A model generated the notes under the pieces. That model worked only from the letters and a program-made list of their open reading frames with translations, made no database searches and had not been told where the DNA came from. A program made the position numbers and the translations under genes. A stretch of DNA of 64,000 bases from Chlamydiota bacterium (lineage in GTDB: Bacteria > Chlamydiota > Chlamydiia > Chlamydiales > Rhabdochlamydiaceae), in the NCBI GenBank assembly GCA_013286595.1, contig JABDFI010000004.1, positions 1-64,000 of the forward strand. Reading direction: 5' to 3'. Positions 18,609 through 29,041 of the stretch are shown here, in pieces; within the stretch, counting starts at the first letter, position 1, and each line of letters opens with the position of its first letter.

Positions 18609-20627
18609 ATGAAGAATCCTCAAGTAGATCACGGTGCGCCTCTTCCATTAGGAGCCACTTCTCAACAAGAAGGGATCAATTTTGCTTTATTTTCCCAGCA
18701 CGCTACGCAAGTGACCCTTTCTCTCTTCGCGTTAGGTGGAAAAAAACCTTTTCTCACCTTACCTCTTAATCCAGAAATCAATCGCACGGGCTGGACCTGG
18801 CATGTTTATGTGAAAGGATTACCCGACCAATTTGAGTATGCTTATACAGTAGATGGAGATCGCGCTAATCCCCTCAATCACTTCGTTCCCAATCTTCTCT
18901 TATCGGATCCCTATGCTAAACAGTTGAATACTCCTCAAAAATGGAATGATAGAGGCTTTTGGAAACAGGAAAGTCCTCCGCATGGAGTCTTCATAGAGGA
19001 ACTACCGTTTGATTGGGAAAGAGTACCAGCTCCTCATCATCCTCCTGAAGAGTTAATTATTTATGAAATGCATGTTCGTGCCTTCACGCAACATCCCACA
19101 AGTGGCGTCAAACATCCTGGTACATTTCTCGGTATCATTGAAAAAATTCCCTATTTGAAACAGTTGGGAATCAACGCCATAGAATTATTGCCCGTATTTG
19201 AATTCAATGAATGTGAAAATCCATTGAAAAATCCCCAGTCAGATGAACAACTTGTCAACATGTGGGGATATTCCACCATCAACTACTTTTCTCTGATGCG
19301 TCGCTATGGAGCAGTCAATGATTTCAAACAGATGGTCAAGGAACTGCATCGAGCGGGAATCGAGGTCATTTTAGATGTCGTCTACAATCATACGGCAGAA
19401 GGATTTGCCAAGGGACCCTGCTATTCATTTAGAGGGATCGACAATCAAAATTATTACATCCTTTCTCCTGATGGAGAATACCGCAACTACGCAGGTACAG
19501 GAAATACATTTAATGGCAACAACCCCGCTGGGTTCACCCTCATTCTGGATTCTCTTCGTTATTGGGTAACTGAGATGCACATCGATGGATTTCGCTTTGA
19601 CCTCGCCTCCTGCTTAACGAGGGATCCTCAAGGAGTTCCCCTCTTATTTCCCCCTTTAATTCACCTCATTTCCAACGATCCAATTCTCTCCCATGTCAAA
19701 CTCATTGCAGAGGCATGGGATGCAGCAGGTCTGTACCAAGTGGGTAGTTTTCCAGGAGAAGGGCGCTGGGCAGAATGGAATGGGAAATACCGCGATTACA
19801 TACGTAAATTTCTTAAAGGGACAGATAGTCATGCTGGTCATTTTGCCTCCTCTCTCTGTGGATCACAAGATCTTTATGGAAACACACACAAGCCCTATCT
19901 CAGTGTTAATTTTGTGACAGCTCATGATGGCTACACACTGCGAGATCTCGTCTCCTACCAAGACAAACATAACGAAGTGAATGGAGAAAACAATCAAGAT
20001 GGAGCCAACGATAATGAGAGCTGGAATTGTGGAGAAGAAGGTGAAACGCAAGATCCCGCCATTATCCAGCTACGCAACCAACAAATGCGCAACTTTCTAG
20101 CTGCTCTTTTGCTCTCCATCGGCACTCCCATGCTTTTGATGGGAGATGAATATGGACACACTCGACATGGAAATAATAATCCCTATTGTCAGGATAATGA
20201 GTTGAATTGGATGATCTGGGATGAACTCGAAAAAGAGGAGGGGTTGGTTAGATTCCACCGCCATATGATTCAATTTCGTAAAAGCCATCAGATTTTCAAA
20301 AGAACCTCGTTTCTAAAACCTGCTGATGTGGATTGGCATGGCTACGTTCCTTTTGAGCCAGATTGGGAACCCACCCATCGTTTTGTCGCCTACACATTGA
20401 AAGATCCCGAGCAACATCAAGATCTTTACATTGCCTTCAATGCCAATTTTGTAAAAGCAGATATCACATTGCCTCCTCCGCCAAAGGGGAAACAATGGCA
20501 TCGAGTCATCGATACTTCCTTACCCTCTCCCCAAGATTTTGATGAAAATTATAAAAAATCTCCTGCACTTGCCTCACCAACCTATCAACTGAGCCAGCAT
20601 GCGATGCTTTTAGCAAAAGCCTTATGA
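18609..20627 (+). CDS. glgX: glycogen debranching enzyme (isoamylase type)
   Basis: CBM48-like N-terminus, EVILDVVYNHTAEG, DGFRFDLAS, FVTAHDGYTLRDLVSY, LLMGDEYGHTRHGNNNPYCQDNELNWM. Confidence 0.96.
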   Translation: MKNPQVDHGAPLPLGATSQQEGINFALFSQHATQVTLSLFALGGKKPFLTLPLNPEINRTGWTWHVYVKGLPDQFEYAYTVDGDRANPLNHFVPNLLLSDPYAKQLNTPQKWNDRGFWKQESPPHGVFIEELPFDWERVPAPHHPPEELIIYEMHVRAFTQHPTSGVKHPGTFLGIIEKIPYLKQLGINAIELLPVFEFNECENPLKNPQSDEQLVNMWGYSTINYFSLMRRYGAVNDFKQMVKELHRAGIEVILDVVYNHTAEGFAKGPCYSFRGIDNQNYYILSPDGEYRNYAGTGNTFNGNNPAGFTLILDSLRYWVTEMHIDGFRFDLASCLTRDPQGVPLLFPPLIHLISNDPILSHVKLIAEAWDAAGLYQVGSFPGEGRWAEWNGKYRDYIRKFLKGTDSHAGHFASSLCGSQDLYGNTHKPYLSVNFVTAHDGYTLRDLVSYQDKHNEVNGENNQDGANDNESWNCGEEGETQDPAIIQLRNQQMRNFLAALLLSIGTPMLLMGDEYGHTRHGNNNPYCQDNELNWMIWDELEKEEGLVRFHRHMIQFRKSHQIFKRTSFLKPADVDWHGYVPFEPDWEPTHRFVAYTLKDPEQHQDLYIAFNANFVKADITLPPPPKGKQWHRVIDTSLPSPQDFDENYKKSPALASPTYQLSQHAMLLAKAL

Positions 20628-20806
20628 GGCAATTGCAAAATTCCCCGATCCAGAAAAATCGCCCTTTTGAGCCATTTTGCCACCCCATCCCCAAGCCCTA
20701 CTCGCTTGGAGTATGTGCTTGGGGATGGGGCATGGCCGCTGAAGCGGCTGGCAAACTGACTCAAAATCATCGATTTTTCTGGATCGGGGAATTTTGCAAT
20801 TGCCTC
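20626..20806. mobile_element. family A palindromic element (181 bp)
   Basis: GAGGCAATTGCAAAATTCCCCGATCCAG...CTGGATCGGGGAATTTTGCAATTGCCTC, TSD TTAT/TTAT, central 14-bp-stem hairpin. Confidence 0.95.
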
Positions 20807-20869
20807 TTATGAATAGCTATTTCTTGGAATTGCTTTAAATGCTATCCCTGAAAAAAGAAGGGCTAGCTC

Positions 20870-21967
20870 ATGATTAAAGTTTTTATCTACAGTCTGCTGA
20901 TGATCTTGGGGATCGTGCTTTCTCAAGTGTTCGATCTTCAACCTGGACGTCCCTACATCAATTTCTTCACTCTCTTGATTTTGGGTTACATCATGATCGA
21001 GGTAGGATTGGAATTTAACATCCAGAAGGGAAAATTGAAGGATTATGGCAAGGATTATCTCATTGCCATGACAGCTGCTGCCTTTCCCTGGATCTTCTGC
21101 ATGCTCTACTTCTGGAGTTTTTTTGACATCAGTTTAACCAAAGCTGCCATTATAGCACGATTCGCCGCTCCCACTTCTGCTGGGGTGCTTTTTGTGATGT
21201 TAGCAGCCGCCGGATTAGCAGCCACATGGGTTTTCAAAAAAGCGCGCATCCTAGCCATTTTTGATGATCTCGATACCATTCTTTTAATCATTCCTCTGCA
21301 AATGCTCCATATCGGATTCAATGGAAAAGCGGTTGTTCTCATTGCTATCATCTTTGCCATTCTCTTCTGCACTTATCGCTATTTACACAGCTTACGCCTG
21401 CCCACTTCGCGTCCGTGGTTACTCGTGTATGCCTTAATCCTCACGGTGATCACAGAAACCTTTGCTCACATCGACCTCTTAAATCTCGAGATTTTATTGC
21501 CTGCTTTTGCATGGGGATGCCTTTTAAAAACCCCTCATGGACAACCTGCCAACGCCCCCCATGCGATCACAGCCGATGATCTTTTGAAATTTACCTACAT
21601 GTTTTTCGTCGGTTGCTCCTTGCCCCAAATTGCCTTTGGAGAAATCTCTATAGGATGGCTTGTCTTCCATGTACTGATGTTGACCTTGCTTTCCAACTTA
21701 GGCAAGCTCTATCCCATGTTGTGCTATAAAAAAGAAGCGCCATTCCGAGAGAGATTTGCCCTTAGCGTTGCGATGTGGCCGAGAGGAGAGGTCGGTGCTG
21801 GCATCTTGGTCATATCCATGAAATACGCAATTCCTAACAACGTGATTGAGATGGCTCAACTAAGCCTTGCCTTAAACCTCTGCTTAACGGGAGTGTTTAT
21901 CTATTGGGTCATGTGGTTATTGAAGAAACCACGTCGGAAGAGAGCATTAGACCTCTTTCGAAACTAA
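20870..21967 (+). CDS. cation/proton antiporter-like membrane protein
   Basis: multiple TM helices; PTSAGVLFVMLAAAGLA, IFDDLDTILLIIPLQM, AMWPRGEVGAGILV. Confidence 0.8.
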   Translation: MIKVFIYSLLMILGIVLSQVFDLQPGRPYINFFTLLILGYIMIEVGLEFNIQKGKLKDYGKDYLIAMTAAAFPWIFCMLYFWSFFDISLTKAAIIARFAAPTSAGVLFVMLAAAGLAATWVFKKARILAIFDDLDTILLIIPLQMLHIGFNGKAVVLIAIIFAILFCTYRYLHSLRLPTSRPWLLVYALILTVITETFAHIDLLNLEILLPAFAWGCLLKTPHGQPANAPHAITADDLLKFTYMFFVGCSLPQIAFGEISIGWLVFHVLMLTLLSNLGKLYPMLCYKKEAPFRERFALSVAMWPRGEVGAGILVISMKYAIPNNVIEMAQLSLALNLCLTGVFIYWVMWLLKKPRRKRALDLFRN

Positions 21968-22109
21968 GTTGCTATGCTGAATTTCAGATAGATGGTTAGA
22001 CGGTTTTTGGCAAGGGACTTTTCTCTTGAACAAAGACGGTTCTCTAGCTTAAAAATAAAGCTTTAAGTACGCCATGGTCAATTCATATAAATCGGTCAAT
22101 AAAGCCAGA

Positions 22110-22466
22110 CTATGGTTTTTTTTCATCGACAGGATGGTCCATTAATATCTGCGATTTTCGCGCCTGTAAGTACGCCATTCTCGATTCAATTTTTATCACA
22201 ATTTCTCGGTACGCTTCAGCTTGTGCATAGGCTTTCCTAGCATCTAACTTATTATCAAACTGCACTCGATTCCCCTCTGCTTCTTTGCGCGCTGCAGAAG
22301 AAGAGTACTTTCCTTTTAAACCATCTAATCGCCCTAATTCTTGATCAATGCTTTGTAATTCCGTTTGCCATGTTTCATTCTCCTGAGAGGCAATTGCAAA
22401 ACTCCATTCGATCTTTAAAAATAAAAAGCTTAACAATAGAATTAAACGAAGCATCTTCCTCTTCAC
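22110..22466 (-). CDS. small exported hypothetical protein
   Basis: signal peptide MKRKMLRLILLLSFLFLKIEWSFAIA-SQEN then charged helical region. Confidence 0.6.
   Translation of the reverse strand: MKRKMLRLILLLSFLFLKIEWSFAIASQENETWQTELQSIDQELGRLDGLKGKYSSSAARKEAEGNRVQFDNKLDARKAYAQAEAYREIVIKIESRMAYLQARKSQILMDHPVDEKKP
22387..22406. repeat. single family A tip inside the 22110..22466 ORF
   Basis: GAGGCAATTGCAAAACTCCA matches the family A left tip over 20 nt. Confidence 0.8.
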
Positions 22467-22517
22467 ATTACTTAATAATTAATGTAAAAGAAGATACAAA
22501 AGCAAGGAGAATCGAAC

Positions 22518-22805
22518 ATGGTTGAATGGACTATCTTTTCAAGAATTGATGGGTTGCTTTCCTTTGAGGTGGAAAACCAAACATTACATTTATTTGATGT
22601 TGTAGCGAAAAAGATTCCGTCATTAGAGCTTATTCTTGATCATTTCCAGACTCCAATAAAGGACATTTATTTTTATTTTTCTCCCGACCGCTTGACGCAG
22701 AATGCCATGCCCAAGCCATATCTTTATGACAATGGTTATCTCATGGTTCATGGTGCTATGCCAACTGTTACTCCCTTTATGATAGCTCCTCTTTCTAGGT
22801 GCTAA
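22518..22805 (+). CDS. hypothetical protein, possibly a truncated N-terminal domain
   Basis: 95-aa ORF with upstream SD; ends abruptly. Confidence 0.4.
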   Translation: MVEWTIFSRIDGLLSFEVENQTLHLFDVVAKKIPSLELILDHFQTPIKDIYFYFSPDRLTQNAMPKPYLYDNGYLMVHGAMPTVTPFMIAPLSRC

Positions 22806-23064
22806 AATGTGGAAAAACATTTCTGTCATGCGTAAAAATTGCGTAATTTTCTCTAAATCTCTTTGGCTTTATATGGTTTCTCCAATGAAAGGTCAGTTTT
22901 AGGTGAGACGGCCTATCTTTATGGTATGTGATGACCATTCAGGTCGAGGATCCTTCCCATTTTGAACAGAAATACTATTACGACTGTCAAAAAGGCTAGA
23001 AAGTTTCGTTTGATTCATCTATAGCTATTAAGAATTTTTTAACCTTAGAGCTTGGGAGAATCTC

Positions 23065-24060
23065 ATGAAACGCTTGCTTTTTTCCCTCATTTTTATCTGC
23101 TATCAATGCGCAGTTTGCTTCGCTGCAGAATTTGATGTGATTGTTGTGGGAACAAGTCCGATTTGTCTACTCGAAGCTCTCTATCGGTATCACTCTGGCA
23201 ACAGCGTGTTAATCCTCGAAGCCTCTTCTAAATGCGGGGGATCGTGGAAAAGTATCGATATTTGTGGAATCCAACATGCCGACTTAGGCTGTCACACGTT
23301 AGGTCACGATCGACAGATGCTGAACTTCTTACAAGACTATGTGGGTTGCACCATCGTGTCGATGGATCATCCCCACTTACCTTTCGATGCGTCCAATAGC
23401 CCTAATGGATTCTACTTTCCTCACGGTTGTTACGACATGGTCAACAATCTGCTTCATCTTATCGCTCAAACAGATATTGTTCTACTCGCCGAACACCCTC
23501 TAGAAAGTGTGTATGTTAACCCCGATCGCGTGGAAGCCATTGCTCGTTCCAAAGGAATGAATTTCACCACGAAAAAAATCCTCGTGACCCCCTACAGCGA
23601 GATTAAGATTGAAAACCAATCCTCACCACCAGTCAATAAAACTAAGTATTTCCATCTCTATCTTCTCATCGAAGATCCTACACCTCAACGGTTCACCTTC
23701 CACAACGGAATCGGCCCAGGAATTTCACGCATGATGAACCTGTCCTACTTTGTGGGCTTAGAGGGAACAGGCACACAACTCATCGTCTTTCAAACCCACC
23801 AACAGCATACGATGGGTTCCCCTGATACCTACTTGGACCATTTAAAGAAGAATAACCTCGTCCATAACGCAGCGCGCATTTTAAAAGCTGAACCCTACAT
23901 TTACGAGCAAGCCCATTACAACGCCTCCTTTGGCAAAAATGTGCCTAATGCCAATCTAATCTTTGAACTTCTAAGTACCGGCCATATTCAGACCATGGCC
24001 AGCTATATCCCTAAGTGGAAGAAAGTGCTTTATTCCACCCCCGCTTCTTCAACACAATGA
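23065..24060 (+). CDS. FAD/NAD(P)-binding protein, exported
   Basis: signal peptide then FDVIVVGTSPICLLEALYRYHSGNSVLILEASSKCGGSW. Confidence 0.75.
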   Translation: MKRLLFSLIFICYQCAVCFAAEFDVIVVGTSPICLLEALYRYHSGNSVLILEASSKCGGSWKSIDICGIQHADLGCHTLGHDRQMLNFLQDYVGCTIVSMDHPHLPFDASNSPNGFYFPHGCYDMVNNLLHLIAQTDIVLLAEHPLESVYVNPDRVEAIARSKGMNFTTKKILVTPYSEIKIENQSSPPVNKTKYFHLYLLIEDPTPQRFTFHNGIGPGISRMMNLSYFVGLEGTGTQLIVFQTHQQHTMGSPDTYLDHLKKNNLVHNAARILKAEPYIYEQAHYNASFGKNVPNANLIFELLSTGHIQTMASYIPKWKKVLYSTPASSTQ

Positions 24061-24068
24061 ATCCAGAA

Positions 24069-24098
24069 TACGTTCAACCTCTATCTCTAGAGGTTGAA
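24069..24098. terminator. hairpin terminator-like
   Basis: gTTCAACCTCTatctctAGAGGTTGAAc just after the 23065..24060 stop. Confidence 0.6.
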
Positions 24099-24154
24099 CT
24101 ATTTAGCCTGTTTGAGATGATGCAACGTTCTCAATTTAATCCCGCTTCAGTATA

Positions 24155-25171
24155 ATGGCTCTGATGTTAAGGATTCTTTTTATTCTACTTTTTACTTTAT
24201 ACCAGCTTGAAGCCGCACCTCTACGGCTGCAAGATAAATTCATGCATGCTCAAGAGGGAGCCTATATCGTCACCGCGCACGATCAAGCCTATTCCTTGCT
24301 TTTATTGCGTTCCCTCACATCCGATGTGCTGCTCCTAGAAGAGATATCGATCCCTGCACAACAGGTCGATCTCAAACAGATTAACTGGAAGAAATGGTTG
24401 GCAGAAAAAGCACCCGGTCACACCTCGTGGACACTCTATGAAATCGATCTCAATCAAGGAACTCTCATGGAGTGCTTTTCTTTGAGCAAAAATGGGTGGA
24501 TCTACTTAGATGAGCAAGAACAGTTCTTCGTCAGGCTATTAACCCTTCCGTTTTCCCCTCTTGCTCCCACACAAAGAAAAAAAATTGGACCAGCCCCGCA
24601 AGGAGAAGACGATCACCGCAAACCGTGGAACCCCTCCCTAATACGCGATGGTAAAAAAGACCCTAAGCCCACCTTTGATGTCGTCCATACGCAATGGCCC
24701 GAAGATCGCACCCTTCTTTCTTTATGCGATGTCGAGCTCTACTTCGATGCCAAAACTTCTTTTCCTTTTCCTTACTGGATCGAAGTGAAAAGTCCCCACT
24801 ACGCTTTTAAGGTACGCACCATTGAATCCGGGCATCAACTCACCTCTCCTTTTACCATGCCGATGCCCCATCGCTCACCTGAATTTCTCTCCCTACATAA
24901 GAGCAAAACAACATGGGAAATCCAGCTCAAAGCACCTCACTATTACAAAGACTTCCAACTGTTTGCTCTTGATCTGACAGATCACAGCCTGATGCTACCC
25001 ATCGACCATCTCATGAAACGAGACGCTGAGCATGTTACCCTATTGATCAATACTGCCACGTTAAAGGGGAGCCTGCATGATCATCATCGCTACCGCTGGG
25101 TAATTCTATCCCAACATTTAGCCTCCACTTTTCTCGAGTCAGAAGAGACGTTTATATGGGAAAAACCCTAA
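24155..25171 (+). CDS. hypothetical exported protein
   Basis: 338-aa ORF, signal peptide MLRILFILLFTLYQLEA. Confidence 0.7.
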   Translation: MALMLRILFILLFTLYQLEAAPLRLQDKFMHAQEGAYIVTAHDQAYSLLLLRSLTSDVLLLEEISIPAQQVDLKQINWKKWLAEKAPGHTSWTLYEIDLNQGTLMECFSLSKNGWIYLDEQEQFFVRLLTLPFSPLAPTQRKKIGPAPQGEDDHRKPWNPSLIRDGKKDPKPTFDVVHTQWPEDRTLLSLCDVELYFDAKTSFPFPYWIEVKSPHYAFKVRTIESGHQLTSPFTMPMPHRSPEFLSLHKSKTTWEIQLKAPHYYKDFQLFALDLTDHSLMLPIDHLMKRDAEHVTLLINTATLKGSLHDHHRYRWVILSQHLASTFLESEETFIWEKP

Positions 25172-25450
25172 GTTATGAACAATGTTTTCCCCATTGCGAT
25201 TCCTCTAAAATTCTCATTCCAAATGCAATTCTACAACCAATTGATTATCAACGACTTACAATCTTAATCTTTCATTAATAAACATCTCCTTTTTTCTTAA
25301 TGCTGCAATTTAGAACGACTTATTCGACAATACATGAACAAGTTTTCCACAATCGTCATTAAAATTTAACGCAAAGCAAAACAGGTTACGCAAGAGTCTA
25401 TTTTTAGTGGCTTTGCATTGGTTAATAGAACGTTCTCAAACTGTACAATA

Positions 25451-25482
25451 AAAAACGCCGCATCAAGATTGATGCGGCGTAT
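25451..25482. terminator. bidirectional terminator hairpin
   Basis: aaaaaACGCCGCATCAAgaTTGATGCGGCGTatgaaaataaaaa between convergent genes. Confidence 0.8.
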
Positions 25483-25530
25483 GAAAATAAAAAGGTAGGA
25501 TTCAGCCTTCATTATCTGTTTGTTTTATCA

Positions 25531-26865
25531 TCAGTCTTCCTTTTTTTGCTTTTTTCCAGAAGCAGCAGCAGCATATGTAGTCTTCCCAGCATTGCCCACC
25601 GAATTAGGCTTTTTTCCTATACCATCATTAGGAGATGCAGCTCTTGTCGGAGTTTTGGGCTCATGTATAGAAGGTTCCACCAAAACTGCACTTGCACCAG
25701 CAACAGCTTTAGTAGGACCTACAGTTGGCGCAGAAGAAGACGCAGGCGCAGAGGATGCAATTGCCGTGGTTGGCTCGGAATTTTGTGGCTGGGAAAACTC
25801 TTTCGGACCGGCTTGTTCTTGTTGTGCTTCTGCAGAAGATTCAGATGAAGCTGCAGCTGACTTTGACGCAGAACTCTCGCCTCCTTCAACAGGTTTATCA
25901 CCAGATGCACTAGCAGCCTTTGGCGCAGCTTCCCCACTTGCTTCAGCAGGTTTATCACCAGATGCACTAGCAGCCTTTGGCGCAGATTCCCCGCTTACTT
26001 CAACAAGTTTATCACCAGATGCACTAGCAGCCTTTGGCGCAGATTCCCCGCTTGCTTCAGCAGATGCTGCCTGTTCTGAAGATTCTATCACCCTATCTGG
26101 AAGTATCAACCATTCGGGCAACACTCTAAACGCCCAGCGGGTGACTGTATAAAGAGGTTCTCCATCATTTCCCGCTAAACGATTAAATCGGGCAACTTTA
26201 GCACCCGTTTCTTTCAAAGTTGCAGTCATTGCGTCGTTTAGCACTTTCATTTTTCCACGTAGATCATCAATGATCTCATACCTTTTCCTTGCAATCTCAT
26301 CAAGAGCCCCCGCTTCTTTTCTATACTTGGCAGGCTCAGGAGCTTCTTCTTTATCTTTAGGAAGTGCTGGTAAATCTCTAGTAATAGGAGACAATGATGG
26401 GAGGTCTCGTTGAAACTGTTGCAGAAGCGCATTCACATGGTTAGCTACATCCTTAAATGAATAGTACTCTTTATTAAACGCCTCATTCTCCTTTTTAAGA
26501 GCTTCTTTTGTCGGGGTTCTAACATGTTTATACTGTTTTTCGGTAAAACTCTTTGAAATGGTGGTACTAAATGCATCCATGGCCGCTTGCGTGCTAGCAA
26601 ATCTCGGATATTCCGCTGTGAAAGTGCTCACCAAGGTGTCAAAAACTCCTTTGCTCTTTTGATTATCACTTACTAACACCGTAATAGATAATTTTGGTTC
26701 AACGAGTTCCTTAACACGTGTATCTAGATCTAGTAGTTCTTGCTCTATATGCTTACGCAATTCTCCACTGACCATTGATTGTGTCGACGTGGAAGGAGCT
26801 AACGTCAAAGGTTGCAAATTTAATGACTGTGGATTTTCTGCTGCTCTTACTGCTGGTAGTGCCAT
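25531..26865 (-). CDS. hypothetical protein, helical N-terminus and Ala/Ser-rich tandem-repeat C-terminus
   Basis: 19-aa repeat SGESAPKAASASGDKxxEx in three copies; AT-rich upstream region. Confidence 0.75.
   Translation of the reverse strand: MALPAVRAAENPQSLNLQPLTLAPSTSTQSMVSGELRKHIEQELLDLDTRVKELVEPKLSITVLVSDNQKSKGVFDTLVSTFTAEYPRFASTQAAMDAFSTTISKSFTEKQYKHVRTPTKEALKKENEAFNKEYYSFKDVANHVNALLQQFQRDLPSLSPITRDLPALPKDKEEAPEPAKYRKEAGALDEIARKRYEIIDDLRGKMKVLNDAMTATLKETGAKVARFNRLAGNDGEPLYTVTRWAFRVLPEWLILPDRVIESSEQAASAEASGESAPKAASASGDKLVEVSGESAPKAASASGDKPAEASGEAAPKAASASGDKPVEGGESSASKSAAASSESSAEAQQEQAGPKEFSQPQNSEPTTAIASSAPASSSAPTVGPTKAVAGASAVLVEPSIHEPKTPTRAASPNDGIGKKPNSVGNAGKTTYAAAASGKKQKKED
25880..26060 (-). 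repeat. 57-bp in-frame tandem repeat (about 3 copies)
   Basis: tttatcaccagatgcactagcagcctttggcgca... repeated. Confidence 0.9.
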
Positions 26866-27123
26866 GGTAACCTCCCCATGTTGTTTGTGTTAAACAGACA
26901 AGATATTTAACAGAGAGGCAAATTTAAATAAATATTTACTTTATAATATTTTAATATTTACCACCCATCGTTAACCAGGCGATCTCATTTTTTTCTCTGC
27001 GAAAAAAGCGTAGTAGAACCACATAAATATAAATATTTTTTTTCAAAGAAGTTATGTCAAAGCAAGTTGAGCTTGCCCCCATTGTTTAAACCAGGTACAT
27101 TAGCAAGCTGTTTAAGCTTGTAG

Positions 27124-29037
27124 TTGGTTATCATGATTCGCGTCTTTTCACTTTCCTCGACTTATTCTTTGAAGAAATCAAAGCACATCTTACGCCATGC
27201 GGTGCATCTTTTTAATCGTAAGAAAAAAACTCTCTCTCAAGATGCGCGCCACCATCTAAGCTCCACCCTACAAGTCCTTCAACAAGCCTTAATCGATAAA
27301 GACCGTGAAAAAGCTGATCTTCTTGCTAAAGAAGTCCTCTCTCTTTCTGGTCTGCATCTGAAAAAAACTTCTTTTGATCACGTGCGCGAACTGATTGTAG
27401 CTATCTTGTTCGCTTTGAGCATCGCTGTGCTCGTACGACAGATGTGGTTTGAGTTCTATGAGATTCCTACAGGATCGATGCGTCCTACACTGCGAGAACA
27501 AGATCGTTTGGTGGTTTCTAAAACCAACTTTGGAATCAATATTCCTCTTAGCGTTGATCACCTGTATTTCGATCCAAATCTTGTCAAACGCAATGGGATC
27601 TTTGTGTTCACCGGGGAAAACATGGACATTCGCGATGTGAACACGATGTATTTTTACATCTTTCCCGGCAAAAAACAGTACATTAAACGCCTCATCGGAA
27701 AACCAGGTGATGTTCTCTATTTTTATGGAGGAGAGATCTACGGAATCGACAAGGAAGGAAACGACATCTCTTCAGAACTTCAATTGGCTCAACTGAATAA
27801 AATCGAACATATCCCCTTCATCGACTTTGATCGAAAGACTATTCTCCCCGCAACTCCGACTCAAAATGTATTTTCGCCTGCAATCATCTACCAGATGAAC
27901 GAACCCGTGGCGAAACTGTTCCTCAATAAGAATGGAATGGTCTCAGGAGAGGTCATCAACAATTCCACGATTCATCTCTCCAACGCACCTACTGTCCAAG
28001 ACTACTTCGATCTTTGGGGTTTTAAAAACTTTGGAATGACTCGTCTACTGACGCGCGATCAAGTCAAGCAATTCACAGATCAAGATCTCGCCACTTTAGA
28101 TGACGGACAACTCTATTTAGAAATCACGCATCACCCTTCCGTAATCCATCCCAAACTCTACCGCGATGAATATGGTAGATTGCGACCAGGTCTTTCTAAG
28201 AGCACATCGATCATCCCTCTCCAAGCAGAGCATCTGAAAACAATTGCAGATCACATGTACACAGCGCGATTCTGCGTTAAGAATGGAATTGCTTACCGTT
28301 ATGGGATGGATACTTCTTCAGGATTGAACAACAGCTATGCCGTCAAGCTGCCTGATGTTCCAGATGGTTGCTATGAATTTTATCACGGAAAGGCCCATTC
28401 TGTGGGCTGGCAAGGAGTCACAAGTGAATTGCCTTCCTCTCATCCCCTCTACCAATTCACACCAGCGCGCTTACAGCTTCTGTACAATGTCGGTATTGAA
28501 TGGGACATGCGTTTCATGCCCCAATGGAAAGATCAACGCCTAGTTCCTTCTCGTTACACCTATTTCCGCCATGGCGATCTCTACTTATTAGGGTCTTCCA
28601 CGCTTAACCAAGCAGATCCCATTCTCGCTCAATTTAACCAAAGAGAACAAGCCAGACAACAAGCTGCAACTCAAACACCTTACTTCCCCTTTCAAGACGC
28701 CGGGGCTCCTGTGCTGAGTGATGGCTCGCTTAACATCGATTTCATCAAGCAATATGGTCTACTTATCCCTCCCAAGTCGTATCTTGCCTTAGGGGATAAT
28801 CATGCCATGAGTTCAGATAGCCGCGACTTTGGGTTTGTGCCCCAATCCAACTTAAGAGGCGCTCCCGATTTCATTTTCTGGCCACCGGGCTCACGTTGGG
28901 GAACGCCCAATCAACCAGCCTATCCTTGGTTCAATCTCCCAAGAACACTCATCTGGATTGCAGCTGGATGCTCAATTCTAGGAGGAACTATCTTATGGAG
29001 AAGAAAAAACAAACTCCCCCTTAAAATAGAGCCTTAA
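27124..29037 (+). CDS. lepB: signal peptidase I (long chlamydial form)
   Basis: YEIPTGSMRPTL (catalytic Ser), KQYIKRLIGKPGD (catalytic Lys), ALGDNHAMSSDSRDFG; convergent with ileS. Confidence 0.96.
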   Translation: MVIMIRVFSLSSTYSLKKSKHILRHAVHLFNRKKKTLSQDARHHLSSTLQVLQQALIDKDREKADLLAKEVLSLSGLHLKKTSFDHVRELIVAILFALSIAVLVRQMWFEFYEIPTGSMRPTLREQDRLVVSKTNFGINIPLSVDHLYFDPNLVKRNGIFVFTGENMDIRDVNTMYFYIFPGKKQYIKRLIGKPGDVLYFYGGEIYGIDKEGNDISSELQLAQLNKIEHIPFIDFDRKTILPATPTQNVFSPAIIYQMNEPVAKLFLNKNGMVSGEVINNSTIHLSNAPTVQDYFDLWGFKNFGMTRLLTRDQVKQFTDQDLATLDDGQLYLEITHHPSVIHPKLYRDEYGRLRPGLSKSTSIIPLQAEHLKTIADHMYTARFCVKNGIAYRYGMDTSSGLNNSYAVKLPDVPDGCYEFYHGKAHSVGWQGVTSELPSSHPLYQFTPARLQLLYNVGIEWDMRFMPQWKDQRLVPSRYTYFRHGDLYLLGSSTLNQADPILAQFNQREQARQQAATQTPYFPFQDAGAPVLSDGSLNIDFIKQYGLLIPPKSYLALGDNHAMSSDSRDFGFVPQSNLRGAPDFIFWPPGSRWGTPNQPAYPWFNLPRTLIWIAAGCSILGGTILWRRKNKLPLKIEP

Positions 29038-29041
29038 AATT

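Noticed and set aside
25546-25967. Arg/Leu-rich ORFs overlapping the Ala/Ser repeat protein
   Set aside because: Alternate-frame readings of the tandem repeat.
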